Source: Pyrobaculum islandicum DSM 4184
GTDB lineage: Archaea > Thermoproteota > Thermoprotei > Thermoproteales > Thermoproteaceae
NCBI RefSeq assembly: GCF_000015205.1
Contig: NC_008701.1
Location: 620,001 to 684,000, forward strand
Length of the DNA: 64,000 bases
Direction of reading: 5' to 3'
The notes under the pieces are model-generated. The model saw only the letters and a program-made list of their open reading frames with translations. It was not told where the DNA came from and ran no database searches. How positions within the stretch are numbered: the first letter of the stretch is position 1; each line of letters starts with the position of its first letter. Positions 12,668 through 22,229 of this stretch are shown here, piece by piece. The position numbers and the translations under genes are program-made.

Positions 12668-13456
12668 TTAAACTTTTGTCTCTACTAGACTACCGGCTTT
12701 CTGAGTTAAGGTAGTTATAAAGTCGGAAAACTTCTTCTTTAAGATTCTAAAGGCTTCCCTTAGTGCTGTCTCAACATCGTAATTACCAAATGATTCAACC
12801 CAGAAGACATATTTATACCTATCCCACTCAACTATTAGCCTATCGCCACAAATATCTCTACATGTCCAAGCTTTATTAAAAGTACATTCAAACGGATTTG
12901 TCAATTCTTTACAGATATCCTTACATTCTTCTTTGCATTTCTCATCTAGCACTTTAATTCTGGGATAGTAATAGTAGCTTGCAAGTGCGGCTTGCCATTT
13001 TGCATGTTCTTTTGCACGGCCAAGCTTAGCATAGGCCTCTAATATAATACTTTGGCCCTTTACAAGCTTAACAATTGGTATATCCTTATATACGGGCACC
13101 ACATCTGGCCTTTCTGACACCAAGTCACCGGAGTAAACAATTTTATCACTTTCCGCGTTTATCTGGAGCATAAGCCTAACGGTACACTCCGATGGATCAA
13201 CAAGTCCTGTTTCACAATCTTCTATCGGCGGAAGGGCTTGTAGCGGCGTTGTCAAGGGGACAAGCCCCAGTCTATGTGCTAACATTTCGTCATACATTAC
13301 AGACGTATTGCTCACTATTACGACATAGTCTATTGCCATGACGGGGAGTTCGGATATTATTACTCTTCTAATAGAATTTACAAGAGAGGGATAGGCTCCC
13401 TCAATTACTGCCTTTAAAAACAGCGGTGTTTTCTCTACAATAGTTGCTTTTGGCAT
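12668..13456 (-). CDS. rpoD: RNA polymerase subunit D (Rpb3/alpha-like)
   Basis: A 262-aa alpha-like assembly subunit. The N-terminal dimerisation motif VEGAYPSLVNSIRRVIISELPVMAID is the classic alpha motif. A cysteine-rich insert runs from about residue 174 to 203 with six cysteines (174, 178, 182, 191, 199, 203), corresponding to the region that holds 4Fe-4S clusters in some archaeal D subunits. The spacing suggests one cluster or more. ATG shares its A with the TAA stop of rps12 (TAATG), indicating tight coupling. It pairs with RpoL and anchors RpoN and RpoB. Confidence 0.96.
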   Translation of the reverse strand: MPKATIVEKTPLFLKAVIEGAYPSLVNSIRRVIISELPVMAIDYVVIVSNTSVMYDEMLAHRLGLVPLTTPLQALPPIEDCETGLVDPSECTVRLMLQINAESDKIVYSGDLVSERPDVVPVYKDIPIVKLVKGQSIILEAYAKLGRAKEHAKWQAALASYYYYPRIKVLDEKCKEECKDICKELTNPFECTFNKAWTCRDICGDRLIVEWDRYKYVFWVESFGNYDVETALREAFRILKKKFSDFITTLTQKAGSLVETKV

Positions 13457-13899
13457 TACCTAGTTGGCTTCTGTTTCTTTCCGCGCCAAATAGCCCAGAG
13501 CGAAACTCCGTTTACCTTAATAACCTTGAATCTAACGCCTGGGATGTCGCCGAGAGATCTGCCCTCTGGGCCGCCGATGCGCTCAATAATGACTTCGTCG
13601 TGTTCATTTATGTAGTTTAAACTGCCGTCTAATGGAACAAATGCAGTGACTACTTTGCCATTTTTTACAAGTTGAACTCTTACACATTTTCGTACTGCTG
13701 CGTTTGGTTTTCTAGCCTCTACGCCGACCTTCTCAAGCACTATACCGCGTGCCATAGGCGCACCTTCCAAGGGGTCGTATTTCTCAACAAGCCCTAACAT
13801 CTTACGCTTATATGTTATGTCATTCCATTTGAATCTCTTCCTTTTTCTCTTTAATTTACCCCCCGCAAATAGTCCGTAAGGCGATTTCTTACCAGGCAC
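13456..13899 (-). CDS. rps12: 30S ribosomal protein S12
   Basis: A 147-aa S12p/S23e protein with the decoding-centre loop [21 protein letters not shown] and [26 protein letters not shown]. The N-terminal basic extension is normal for archaea. Start is GTG at 13899, with an AT-rich box A (TTTATTAATA) about 26 nt upstream, marking a new transcription start after the nusA-like gene. The stop overlaps the rpoD start by 1 nt. Confidence 0.97.
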   Translation of the reverse strand: MPGKKSPYGLFAGGKLKRKRKRFKWNDITYKRKMLGLVEKYDPLEGAPMARGIVLEKVGVEARKPNAAVRKCVRVQLVKNGKVVTAFVPLDGSLNYINEHDEVIIERIGGPEGRSLGDIPGVRFKVIKVNGVSLWAIWRGKKQKPTR

Positions 13900-13935
13900 A
13901 CCTCTCCTATGTTGACTATTAATAAATTTTTGCCT

Positions 13936-14370
13936 TTAAGCCAAGATGATTTTATCAATGTCGTAATACCTCTTAGCTAGAATCCTAGCGCGTGCTATGT
14001 TACGGCCGTTTTTTCCTATAGCTATACCTTTATCCTCGGGAGCTACAGTAGTTATTGCCACTTTTGACCCCGAGGGAGATTTTGTAACTTTTACCATAAT
14101 AACCTTGGCGGGATATAAGCTATTTTTTATTAATTCCTCCGGCGTATCTCCGCCTTCTACTATTTCTACATCTTTGCCCAAGATTTGTTTTAGCATTTTG
14201 ACATTAGAGCCGCCTCTCCCCACAGCTAAGGCCGCTTGATTTTTCTGAACTACAAAAATGATTCTGGAATATTCATTATCGAGAACTACATCTATTGGTG
14301 TTATACCTGTAATACTTTCGAAAAGCGTAGCGTATCGGATCTCCTCTTCAGTCAATCTTATCTCAGGCAT
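13936..14370 (-). CDS. nusA: NusA-like KH-domain transcription termination factor
   Basis: A 144-aa archaeal NusA consisting only of two KH domains: GxxG loops in [17 protein letters not shown] (about residues 50-66) and [17 protein letters not shown] (about 121-137). It binds RNA and is encoded in the rpo block, as usual in archaea. I prefer ATG 14370 (MPEIRL) over an upstream in-frame TTG at 14376. Either start overlaps the end of rpl30e, so translation is coupled. Confidence 0.93.
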   Translation of the reverse strand: MPEIRLTEEEIRYATLFESITGITPIDVVLDNEYSRIIFVVQKNQAALAVGRGGSNVKMLKQILGKDVEIVEGGDTPEELIKNSLYPAKVIMVKVTKSPSGSKVAITTVAPEDKGIAIGKNGRNIARARILAKRYYDIDKIILA

Positions 14371-14668
14371 GTTCAACCAACTTTAATATTTCGCTCTGGC
14401 CGGGATCTATCACGGCTAGCGCCATGATTTTATGAGGTCTTTTAGCCGCTGCGCCTAGTTCTATACTTGAGCCTGGGAATATAAATACAGGTACTCCTGC
14501 TAATTTGGCATAATATTCAACGTCTTCCTTTGCCCATTTGGGAGCATTTGCAGCCAATATCACCAATTTTGGAGTACTTGTAAGTATTGTTTTCTTAACC
14601 TCTTTGAAACCCATTACAACCTTACCTGTGCTTATGGCTACTTGCAATTCTCTACTGATATCTACCAC
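14363..14668 (-). CDS. rpl30e: 50S ribosomal protein L30e
   Basis: A 101-aa L30e/L7Ae-fold protein. The core runs from [25 protein letters not shown] through [34 protein letters not shown]. Start is GTG at 14668, about 40 nt after rpoA2. The gene order rpoA2-rpl30e-nusA is conserved in archaea. Confidence 0.96.
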   Translation of the reverse strand: MVDISRELQVAISTGKVVMGFKEVKKTILTSTPKLVILAANAPKWAKEDVEYYAKLAGVPVFIFPGSSIELGAAAKRPHKIMALAVIDPGQSEILKLVEHA

Positions 14669-14707
14669 GTCGCGTAGCTGAAAAAACTATTTATAAAGTT
14701 ATCGCTG

Positions 14708-15847
14708 TTAAAACTGCATTAAGAGACGTACTATTCCTGTCCCAACAGGGATATATTTACCAGCTATAATGCTTTCTACAACACCCTTAAACTTCTCCTC
14801 CTCCCCTCTTACTGCGGCTTCTATCAAGGTTTTTACTGTTACTTCAAATGCTGCACGAGCAAGCGGAGACTCCTTCGTGCCTACGACGCCATGACGCCCA
14901 ATGGGCCTTAACTTGCCTGACCACGTCATAGCGTCCGCCACTAGGTACATATGTCTAATATCGACGTCAAGTCCTTGTTCGTCTAACACACGCTTTATCT
15001 CCTGTGCAACCAAAGTTCTTGTCGCTTCTATTCCTAAAACCTCCTCTACCTCATGTAAGTCGTTGCTGTAAGTTCTTGTAGCGTCTACCTCCTCTAGCTG
15101 GAGCACAGCCTCTAAATTCGTCCCTTCTGTAATTATGTACCACTCACCGTTTTTTGTATCGTATTGGAGCACCACTTTTCTCACTCCCTTTATGCCGGCA
15201 ATTTTTATCTGGAGGATTTTATCACGTATTTTCCTAATTCTAAGCACGTCTGGCGTTGCTAAAGATACTGTAATTGTATGTCCACGCATAGACACTGTAA
15301 AGTCCTTTCCCTTGGTCTTTGTCACCACTCTCTCTACATCTTTCAGACTTAAGCCGCGGTACTTTAATTGTTCTTGGTCTAGTGTTATTGTTATAGTCCC
15401 AGCTATATAGTCTACGTCTATCTCTTTAGCTAACATCTCAAGAGTTACTTGTTGAATCTTTTTAGCGACAGTCTCTGCCTTCTCTCTATCCCGGTTATAA
15501 GGCGGCTTTAGATAAATAAACATAAGCGGCGTAGAGGGGTTTCTTCTGGCATCTACAATTTCTATGAGCCTGGGCAGACCTCTTGCCATTGAGAATTCTC
15601 TCAGCCCTGCATAGTGGAAGGAACGTAATATCATTTGTGTACTAGGCTCCCCTATAGATTGAGCTGTTATAATACCTATGGCCTCTCCTGGGTCTATTAA
15701 CGACGTAATGTAGAGCTTTAGTACGCGATATATTATTCGAAGCGCTTTTTCTTCGTCTAGGTCTTTTACTACATTTTCTAGTTCTTTGTAAATAGGTTGT
15801 GGCAAGATTTTGGCAACTCTTTCTAGGACTTCTTGTTTTGAAATCAT
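14708..15847 (-). CDS. rpoA2: RNA polymerase subunit A'' (C-terminal part of the largest subunit)
   Basis: Carries the C-terminal third of the beta'-like subunit. The trigger-loop/cleft segment AIGIITAQSIGEPSTQMILRSFHYAG lies near residues 58-83, and GRHGVVGTKESPLARAAFE is near the end. I choose ATG 15847 (MISKQEVLERV, 379 aa) over a TTG at 15856 because it forms an ATGA overlap with the rpoA1 stop (15844-15847), the usual coupling that keeps the two halves equimolar. Confidence 0.96.
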   Translation of the reverse strand: MISKQEVLERVAKILPQPIYKELENVVKDLDEEKALRIIYRVLKLYITSLIDPGEAIGIITAQSIGEPSTQMILRSFHYAGLREFSMARGLPRLIEIVDARRNPSTPLMFIYLKPPYNRDREKAETVAKKIQQVTLEMLAKEIDVDYIAGTITITLDQEQLKYRGLSLKDVERVVTKTKGKDFTVSMRGHTITVSLATPDVLRIRKIRDKILQIKIAGIKGVRKVVLQYDTKNGEWYIITEGTNLEAVLQLEEVDATRTYSNDLHEVEEVLGIEATRTLVAQEIKRVLDEQGLDVDIRHMYLVADAMTWSGKLRPIGRHGVVGTKESPLARAAFEVTVKTLIEAAVRGEEEKFKGVVESIIAGKYIPVGTGIVRLLMQF

Positions 15848-18498
15848 TTTATCCAAAGTTTAAGCGATTTGATATCTACGATTTTTCCATGATCAGAACG
15901 ACTTACATCTACGCCATCTTCGCCGTATAGCGGTTGTAATAATATAGCTCCGCCGAATCTAACGGTGCCATCATACGCGGTGTATACATCCTGTAGTGCG
16001 TTAATGAGCCGTCTCTGCATATAGCCTGACTGCGCCGTTCTCACAGCTGTATCTATTAAGCCGTCTCTACCTGCAGCTGCGTGGAAAAAGTACTCTACTG
16101 GAGTTAAGCCGCATCTAAAACACCGTTTTACAAAGCCGCCTACGAAGGGGCCTATATCACCCGCCGGAAAGTGAGGTAGTACCCTAGTCCTATATCCGCG
16201 CCTTATGCGTTCTCCTCTTATCGTCTGTTGGCCTAGCGTTGCAACCATCTGTACAATATTTACAATGCTACCTCTTGCGCCTGTTTTAGCCATTAGATAT
16301 CCTTCGGCGTCTCTTTTAACGTACTTCTCTACGACTGTCGTGGCATCTTCGCGCACTTTTGACAAGATCTCTGTAATCTTGTTCTCAAAGGTCTCCTCCA
16401 CTGTGAAGCCAGGCATAGCCTCTAAACGTCCACTTCTGAATTCTTCTACTAATGTATATGCCTTTTTTAGACTCTCTTCTATTATCATATTTAATTCTTT
16501 ATATGCCTCGTCTGGGAGATATACTGAGTCCATTCCAAACGTAAATCCACGTAGATCTAAAAATCTGAGAAATACTCTCAGCGAAGAATCTAACCACTGT
16601 CTTGCTATCTCTGGTGGATAATCGCGGGCAATTCTGTGCCATAGGGAATCCACTTGTTCTGCGCCTATAGATTTCTTGTCTAAGACACCCTTGACTAAAT
16701 TGCCATTTATGACAATAATCCATTCATCGCCATTACATTTATATGCGTCTTGACATTTACTCTTAAACGCCGTTGGTTGAACCCAGTTTAAATCTTTAGG
16801 CAGGAAGTGCGAAATTATCTGTTTACCTGTCCAAAGCTCCACCGGATGTAATATCGCCGGCTCGGGGGGGTCCTCTACAGATTTGCCAGCCCCAAGTAGG
16901 TATGCAACTTCTTTCTTTGTGAGAAATGTAGACTTATGCGAAAGGATATATGCGCCAATTATATAATCTTGTCTAGCGCCAATAATAGCGCCGCCATATC
17001 GCGGAGTAATAATGTGTTTTTCTACAAGCATTAAAGTTCTCGCCTCAGCTCTAGCTTCTTCAGTCTGGGGCACATGCAAATTCATTTCATCTCCGTCAAA
17101 ATCGGCGTTATATGGCGGACAAACAGCTAGGTGCAGTCTAAAGGTTCTGCCCGGCAATACTTTTACTAAATGTCCCATCATGGACACTCTGTGGAGACTC
17201 GGCTGTCTATTAAAGAGAACAATGTCGCCATCTCTCAAGTGTCTTTCAACGATCCAACCTGGCGCTAGTCTTTCTGCGAGAGCTCTTCTATCTTTTACAT
17301 AACGTAAGTCTATTCTTCTCCCTTCTGGAGTAACTACATAATTTGCACCTGGCCAAGTCTCAGGTCCTCTTATGACGTACTCTCGCAGTATGTCAACATT
17401 CCACGGCGTAACTCTCTCGGGTACAGTCAATATTTTAGCCACATCATATGGTACACCCACCTCGTTTATACTTATATGAGGGTCTGGGCTTATGACTGTA
17501 CGTGCCGAGAAATTTACACGTTTTCCAGAGAGAGACCCTCTAAATCTACCCTCTTTGCCTTTTAGACGTTGGGCAATGCCTTTAAGCGGCCTACCTCCTC
17601 TATGTTTTGCCACAGGTATTCCTGGCAATTCATTATCAAAGTACGTGGCTATATGGTACTGTAGGAGGTCCCATAAGTTATCTACCACATTAGTCGGCGC
17701 GCCGGTTTCAATAGCTATCTTTAACTTTTCGTTCATACGGATGATATCGACAAGTTTATGTGTTAAGTCGTCTTCAGATCTAACACCACTTTCAAGCTGT
17801 ATAGAAGGTCTTACATGTGGCGGCGGGACCGGTAGAACTTTTAAAATAGCCCACTCCGGCCGAGCGACAGAGGGGTTTATCCCGAGAAGTTCCAAATCCT
17901 CATTTGGAATTTTAGCTAGTCTATCCCTTAGAGTCTCTGGATCTAGTCTTACCAAAGCCCCCTCCTCTGTTTCCTCATAGAAGTAGTAGGGCCGTTCAAA
18001 CCTAATTTTATTCCTCTTGTAGCCACAATGTGGACAAGTCATTCTCTCTGAAGCCTTCTTACGAATCTTCTCATGTAAATTCAACGCCAATAGTCTCCAT
18101 TTGCCTTTTAATTTTGTCAATCTCTCTCTATAACGCTGTATTTCTTCGTCTTTTAACATAATACGGCCACAATTGGGACACGTCGTTCTTAAAATATCGT
18201 AGATAATTCGCGCAAATCCGACGTGTATAACAGGTTTTACTAACTCTATGTGACCAAAATGCCCAGGACATACGTCATGTGTTTGACCACAGGTTTCACA
18301 TCGTGCCCCAGGCTCGGCAACGCCAAGTCTACGATCGGCAACCCCCCCTCTTACGGGCAATCCGCCTTCGTCATAAACTTCGGAGGTTGTAACCTCCATT
18401 ACCGAGTACTTTCTTATCATCTCTGGGCTGAGAATCCCAAACTTGATAGACTTTATTACCTTCCGGGGGATTGTGTCAAGTTCCTCCCTTAACGACAC
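15844..18498 (-). CDS. rpoA1: RNA polymerase subunit A' (N-terminal part of the largest subunit)
   Basis: An 884-aa catalytic subunit. The N-terminal zinc motif CETCGQTHDVCPGHFGH and a second ribbon (CPNCG/CPHCG, about residues 106-160) are present, and the active-site Mg-binding loop NADFDGDEMNLHVPQ is intact near residue 465. It ends before the trigger loop, which is on rpoA2. GTG 18498 is supported by a TTTATATA box A centred near 18521, so this is a leaderless start for the rpoA1-rpoA2-rpl30e-nusA unit, 41 nt after the rpoB stop. Confidence 0.97.
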   Translation of the reverse strand: MSLREELDTIPRKVIKSIKFGILSPEMIRKYSVMEVTTSEVYDEGGLPVRGGVADRRLGVAEPGARCETCGQTHDVCPGHFGHIELVKPVIHVGFARIIYDILRTTCPNCGRIMLKDEEIQRYRERLTKLKGKWRLLALNLHEKIRKKASERMTCPHCGYKRNKIRFERPYYFYEETEEGALVRLDPETLRDRLAKIPNEDLELLGINPSVARPEWAILKVLPVPPPHVRPSIQLESGVRSEDDLTHKLVDIIRMNEKLKIAIETGAPTNVVDNLWDLLQYHIATYFDNELPGIPVAKHRGGRPLKGIAQRLKGKEGRFRGSLSGKRVNFSARTVISPDPHISINEVGVPYDVAKILTVPERVTPWNVDILREYVIRGPETWPGANYVVTPEGRRIDLRYVKDRRALAERLAPGWIVERHLRDGDIVLFNRQPSLHRVSMMGHLVKVLPGRTFRLHLAVCPPYNADFDGDEMNLHVPQTEEARAEARTLMLVEKHIITPRYGGAIIGARQDYIIGAYILSHKSTFLTKKEVAYLLGAGKSVEDPPEPAILHPVELWTGKQIISHFLPKDLNWVQPTAFKSKCQDAYKCNGDEWIIVINGNLVKGVLDKKSIGAEQVDSLWHRIARDYPPEIARQWLDSSLRVFLRFLDLRGFTFGMDSVYLPDEAYKELNMIIEESLKKAYTLVEEFRSGRLEAMPGFTVEETFENKITEILSKVREDATTVVEKYVKRDAEGYLMAKTGARGSIVNIVQMVATLGQQTIRGERIRRGYRTRVLPHFPAGDIGPFVGGFVKRCFRCGLTPVEYFFHAAAGRDGLIDTAVRTAQSGYMQRRLINALQDVYTAYDGTVRFGGAILLQPLYGEDGVDVSRSDHGKIVDIKSLKLWIK

Positions 18499-18538
18499 GG
18501 CGTTAGATACAAGTTAATATATAAAGATTATAAGCCAG

Positions 18539-21500
18539 CTATTCTAAAATTTCAGAAAGCTCGAGCTTTGGATATATGCCAAGGGCTATCAGCTCTTGCA
18601 GAAGTAGTTTAAATGCATACGGCACTATTACTTTAGCGAACTGCCCAGTGTCGCCGTGTATCGGACATCTCGGCTTGTTTGTTCTGGCATCTAAATAAGC
18701 CGGGAGCCCGCACAGCTCACATACATACATCGTATATTTGTCACTAGATTCGACAAGTCTTTCATATAGCAACGCCGAGGCGCCGTGTGCGATCAAGACG
18801 TCTCTTTCCATTTCGCCTAACCTAAGGCCGCCCTCGCGCGAACGCCCCTCAGTTGGTTGTCTAGTTAAGATCTGGACAGGCCCTCTTGCTCTTGCGTGGA
18901 TCTTATCGGCAACCATGTGATGCAGTTTCTGGTAGTAGACTACGCCTATGAAGATATCTGCCACAAGCTTTTCGCCTGTTATTCCACTGTACATAACCTC
19001 TTTGCCATCCCACTTATAGCCTAGCTTCATTAGTAGTTTTCTTAGTTCTTCTTCTTTCACACCTTCGAACGGCGTTGCATCTACTAATGCGCCAAGAGAC
19101 GCCCCTATTTTCCCTGCTATACTTTCTAAAAGCTGTCCTACAGTCATACGCGATGGCAACGCATGTGGATTAACGATTATATCTGGGACTATGCCCTCCT
19201 CCGTAAACGGCATATCCTCGTGTCTCAATATCATGCCAACGACGCCCTTTTGGCCATGGCGAGAGGCAAACTTATCGCCTAGTTCTGGAATCCTAAGTTC
19301 TCTCAGTCTCACTTTTACTAACCTATTGCCTTCTGGAGACTCCGTAATAATTACCCTATCTACAATGCCCTTCTCGCCGCGTCTTACAGCAACAGAGGAA
19401 TCTCTTCTCTCTTTTAAAATACGTTCTGTCTCTAGCGTCGTGTAAAATCTAGGCGGCGACGTTTTGCCTATAATAACCTCATTGCTACTAACATAGACCT
19501 CTGGTGGAGCTATGCCGTCTTCGTCTAGGTGGCTGTATGCTTCAGGTCCTCTATAACCTTTAACTGAACTATCTGGTACTTCTATTTTATCCTCCTCTCC
19601 GCCAGGATATTTCTGTTCCTCTGTTTCATAAGTGCGGTAGAAGACCGAACGGAACATGCCACGCTCTACTGCGGCTTTGTTTAAAATAATGGCGTCTTCC
19701 ATATTGTAGCCCGTGTATGTGAGAAGTGCAACAACGGCGTTTTGTCCAGCCGGCTTTTTTGAATAGCCTATAAGCTCTAAGCCTCTTGTTGTGACAATAG
19801 GTCTTTCGGGGTAATATAACATGTGGCCTCGTGAATCAAGTTTATAGAGGAAGTTAGACTGCGGTAGTCCGAGAGATTGTTTAGCCATCGCAGCTTCATA
19901 CTGATTACGCGGCGATTGGTTATGCTCAAGATAGGGTATTATAGACGCCACGGCGCCAAGTATAGCAGATGGTATAATCTCGACATGTGTGTATTTGCTT
20001 AAGTCATCGTGAGGATCTGTGGCGATATAGGCATTCTCCTCTTCGTCAGCATCTAGGTACTCTATAACTCCCATTTTTACTAAGTCGTCCCACGTCAATT
20101 CGCCACGTCTAACTTTTTCAACAATTTCTTTTGTTAATTTGAGTTTTCCATTTTCTACGACTAAGAGAGGCCTTCTAATGCGGCCTCCGTCGCAGTTGAC
20201 ATATACAGCATTGTTTAAGACAGCTATGTTTATTTCATCACTTATTTTCCCCTGTCTTCTTAGGCTTCTTACTGTCCTGGCTAATTCGTCTGGGTTAGGA
20301 TGTATACCTATTAATCTCCCATTGATGTAGACCTCCGCACCACGGATGCCCTCGTCTCTGGCCTTTAAAATAGGCACAACGCCTAGGTTATATAACAACT
20401 GCTCTACCTCCCCCTCGTCAACACCTGTAGTTATCTCTGCGAGAAGCGCCAAGTTTTTAACAAGACCGACGTTTTGTCCCTCTGGCGTTTCCACGGCACA
20501 AAGTCTACCCCATTGAGTTGGATGAAGATCACGCGCCTCAAAGTGAGGTTGTGTCCTAGAAAGCGATGATACAACACGTCTTAAGTAGCTTAAAGTTGAC
20601 ATATAATTAGTGCGATCTAATATCTGGGATACGCCTGTTTTACCACCAACCCAATTCCCTGTAGCGAGCGCTTGTCTCACACGTTCTGTGATTATGTCTG
20701 GTCTCACTATAGTCTGAATATGCGGAATTCTACCCCGCGCATAATACTTCTCTAACTGGCTTTTTAACTCTTGCAAAAACTGCTTAAAGACTGTCCTGAA
20801 GAGTTGAGTCATCAAATCGCCCACTAGTCTAACTCTTTTGTTAGCGACATGGTCTTTATCGTCGGGCTTTCTTCTGCCGAGGTCTAACTCTATAAGGCCC
20901 TTGACAATTTGGCCCAGCATGAGGGCCTTCTTCAGTCTAATTTCCTGTTGTTTTTTCTCATCAGGTACAGTAGTGCCTAAATGAGGGAGAAAATAACGGT
21001 CAAGTAGTTGAAGCGCTTTTTCAACTCTAATAGGTTTAGGTTGGCCCACGGCAACTTTACCGCCTATGAAATCTAACGCATCCTCCTTTGTTATGGCAAT
21101 TTGGTTAGCCGCTATAAGAGAGGGCAGTAGCTCTTTTTGTATTTCTGGGTCGTCAGAAACCGCCTTGACAACGTCTTCGTCAGTCTCAAGACCAAGAGCT
21201 TTCATATATACTGGAAACGGTATTTTTACAGGCATGGCAGAAAGGGTGACATATATAATGCCGTCTTTGTTAAGTTCTACAACAAGCGTACTTCTATAGC
21301 CTATGCCGGTTGAGATGGTTTTTGCAATATATTTTACCGATGGCTTATCTCCCTTATCATAAATAGGCCTATCGGTTACTAAATCCTCTTGAGAGATAAT
21401 AACGCGTTCACTCCCATTTATTATGAAATAGCCGCCGAAGTCTTGCGGATCTTCAAATTTCTTTACATACTCACTAGGCTTAAGTCTAGTTAGATTACAC

Positions 21501-21922
21501 CTCTTGGATTTAACCATTATGGGCAATTCGCCTATGTAAAAAGTCTCTGTGACATATGGCTCATCGTCTACATAAAGAGTGGCGGTTAAATATAGTGGAG
21601 CGGAATATGTCGCATTACGTAGCCGGGCCTCCATGGGATAGATTAACGATTCAGAGCCGTCGCTTTCTTTAATCCTAGGCCAGCCAACTTCAATACGCTC
21701 TAAAACTAGCTTAAGGCCCTTAATTTCCGTCTCAATAACTTTAAAGTCTTCTACAATCTTAGGGAGTTTCTTATCTAAAAAGTCGTTAAAAGACTTTATC
21801 TGATGGTTAGCAAGTCCTTTATCTCTAATAAATCTCTCTACTAAAGTCCATCTGTCATCTTTTGTGGGGAATGAATCATCCTGCTGGCTTGTGACGACGG
21901 GGAGTGGAAGAAGATCTACCAT
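18539..21922 (-). CDS. rpoB: RNA polymerase subunit B (undivided)
   Basis: The beta-like subunit as one polypeptide of 1127 aa, not split into B' and B''. Landmarks are RDLHPTQWGRLCAVETPEGQ (fork region), GDKFASRHGQKGVVGMI, the hybrid-binding ARARGPVQILTRQPTEGRSR and a C-terminal zinc site CELCG/CPIHG. The reading frame is open to 22003, but I use ATG 21922 (MVDLLPLPVV) because the box A TTTTTATATA centred near 21949 is 27 nt upstream, and because the longer version has an implausible N terminus. It thus has its own promoter, separate from rpoH. Confidence 0.97.
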   Translation of the reverse strand: MVDLLPLPVVTSQQDDSFPTKDDRWTLVERFIRDKGLANHQIKSFNDFLDKKLPKIVEDFKVIETEIKGLKLVLERIEVGWPRIKESDGSESLIYPMEARLRNATYSAPLYLTATLYVDDEPYVTETFYIGELPIMVKSKRCNLTRLKPSEYVKKFEDPQDFGGYFIINGSERVIISQEDLVTDRPIYDKGDKPSVKYIAKTISTGIGYRSTLVVELNKDGIIYVTLSAMPVKIPFPVYMKALGLETDEDVVKAVSDDPEIQKELLPSLIAANQIAITKEDALDFIGGKVAVGQPKPIRVEKALQLLDRYFLPHLGTTVPDEKKQQEIRLKKALMLGQIVKGLIELDLGRRKPDDKDHVANKRVRLVGDLMTQLFRTVFKQFLQELKSQLEKYYARGRIPHIQTIVRPDIITERVRQALATGNWVGGKTGVSQILDRTNYMSTLSYLRRVVSSLSRTQPHFEARDLHPTQWGRLCAVETPEGQNVGLVKNLALLAEITTGVDEGEVEQLLYNLGVVPILKARDEGIRGAEVYINGRLIGIHPNPDELARTVRSLRRQGKISDEINIAVLNNAVYVNCDGGRIRRPLLVVENGKLKLTKEIVEKVRRGELTWDDLVKMGVIEYLDADEEENAYIATDPHDDLSKYTHVEIIPSAILGAVASIIPYLEHNQSPRNQYEAAMAKQSLGLPQSNFLYKLDSRGHMLYYPERPIVTTRGLELIGYSKKPAGQNAVVALLTYTGYNMEDAIILNKAAVERGMFRSVFYRTYETEEQKYPGGEEDKIEVPDSSVKGYRGPEAYSHLDEDGIAPPEVYVSSNEVIIGKTSPPRFYTTLETERILKERRDSSVAVRRGEKGIVDRVIITESPEGNRLVKVRLRELRIPELGDKFASRHGQKGVVGMILRHEDMPFTEEGIVPDIIVNPHALPSRMTVGQLLESIAGKIGASLGALVDATPFEGVKEEELRKLLMKLGYKWDGKEVMYSGITGEKLVADIFIGVVYYQKLHHMVADKIHARARGPVQILTRQPTEGRSREGGLRLGEMERDVLIAHGASALLYERLVESSDKYTMYVCELCGLPAYLDARTNKPRCPIHGDTGQFAKVIVPYAFKLLLQELIALGIYPKLELSEILE

Positions 21923-21971
21923 CGCTCCACCAGAGGTGGTGGTATATAAAAAATTAACAACTGTGTAACAA

Positions 21972-22199
21972 TTACCCAGGTACGACCAATCGATATACCA
22001 CAAATTCGCCCGCTGTGGGGGATTCTCTTACTATTTTTAACACGTCGCCTGGCTTAGCTCCTATTGACTGTGCCAATGGATCACTTGATCTTATCCAGGG
22101 TAATTGCCAGGGCTTAAGCCTAAGTTGTTTAAGTAATTCTTTAGCCTCTTCTTTGGGGATTTTCACAACTTCTTTTACCCCTAAGGAGGCCTTTGACAC
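21972..22199 (-). CDS. rpoH: RNA polymerase subunit H (Rpb5 C-terminal domain)
   Basis: A 75-aa jaw subunit corresponding to the C-terminal domain of Rpb5. PWIRSSDPLAQSIGAKPGDVLKIVRESPTAGEFVVYRLV is diagnostic. Start is GTG at 22199, with a TTTTAAAAG box A centred about 23-26 nt upstream in the 30-nt gap to the atpA stop. The order rpoH-rpoB-rpoA1-rpoA2 is the standard archaeal polymerase cluster. Confidence 0.97.
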   Translation of the reverse strand: MSKASLGVKEVVKIPKEEAKELLKQLRLKPWQLPWIRSSDPLAQSIGAKPGDVLKIVRESPTAGEFVVYRLVVPG

Positions 22200-22229
22200 A
22201 TCGACAAATATTCGATACTTTTAAAAGAG

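Noticed and set aside
21923-22003. 27-residue N-terminal extension of RpoB
   Set aside because: It crosses the rpoB promoter and the rpoH end; the box A supports ATG 21922.
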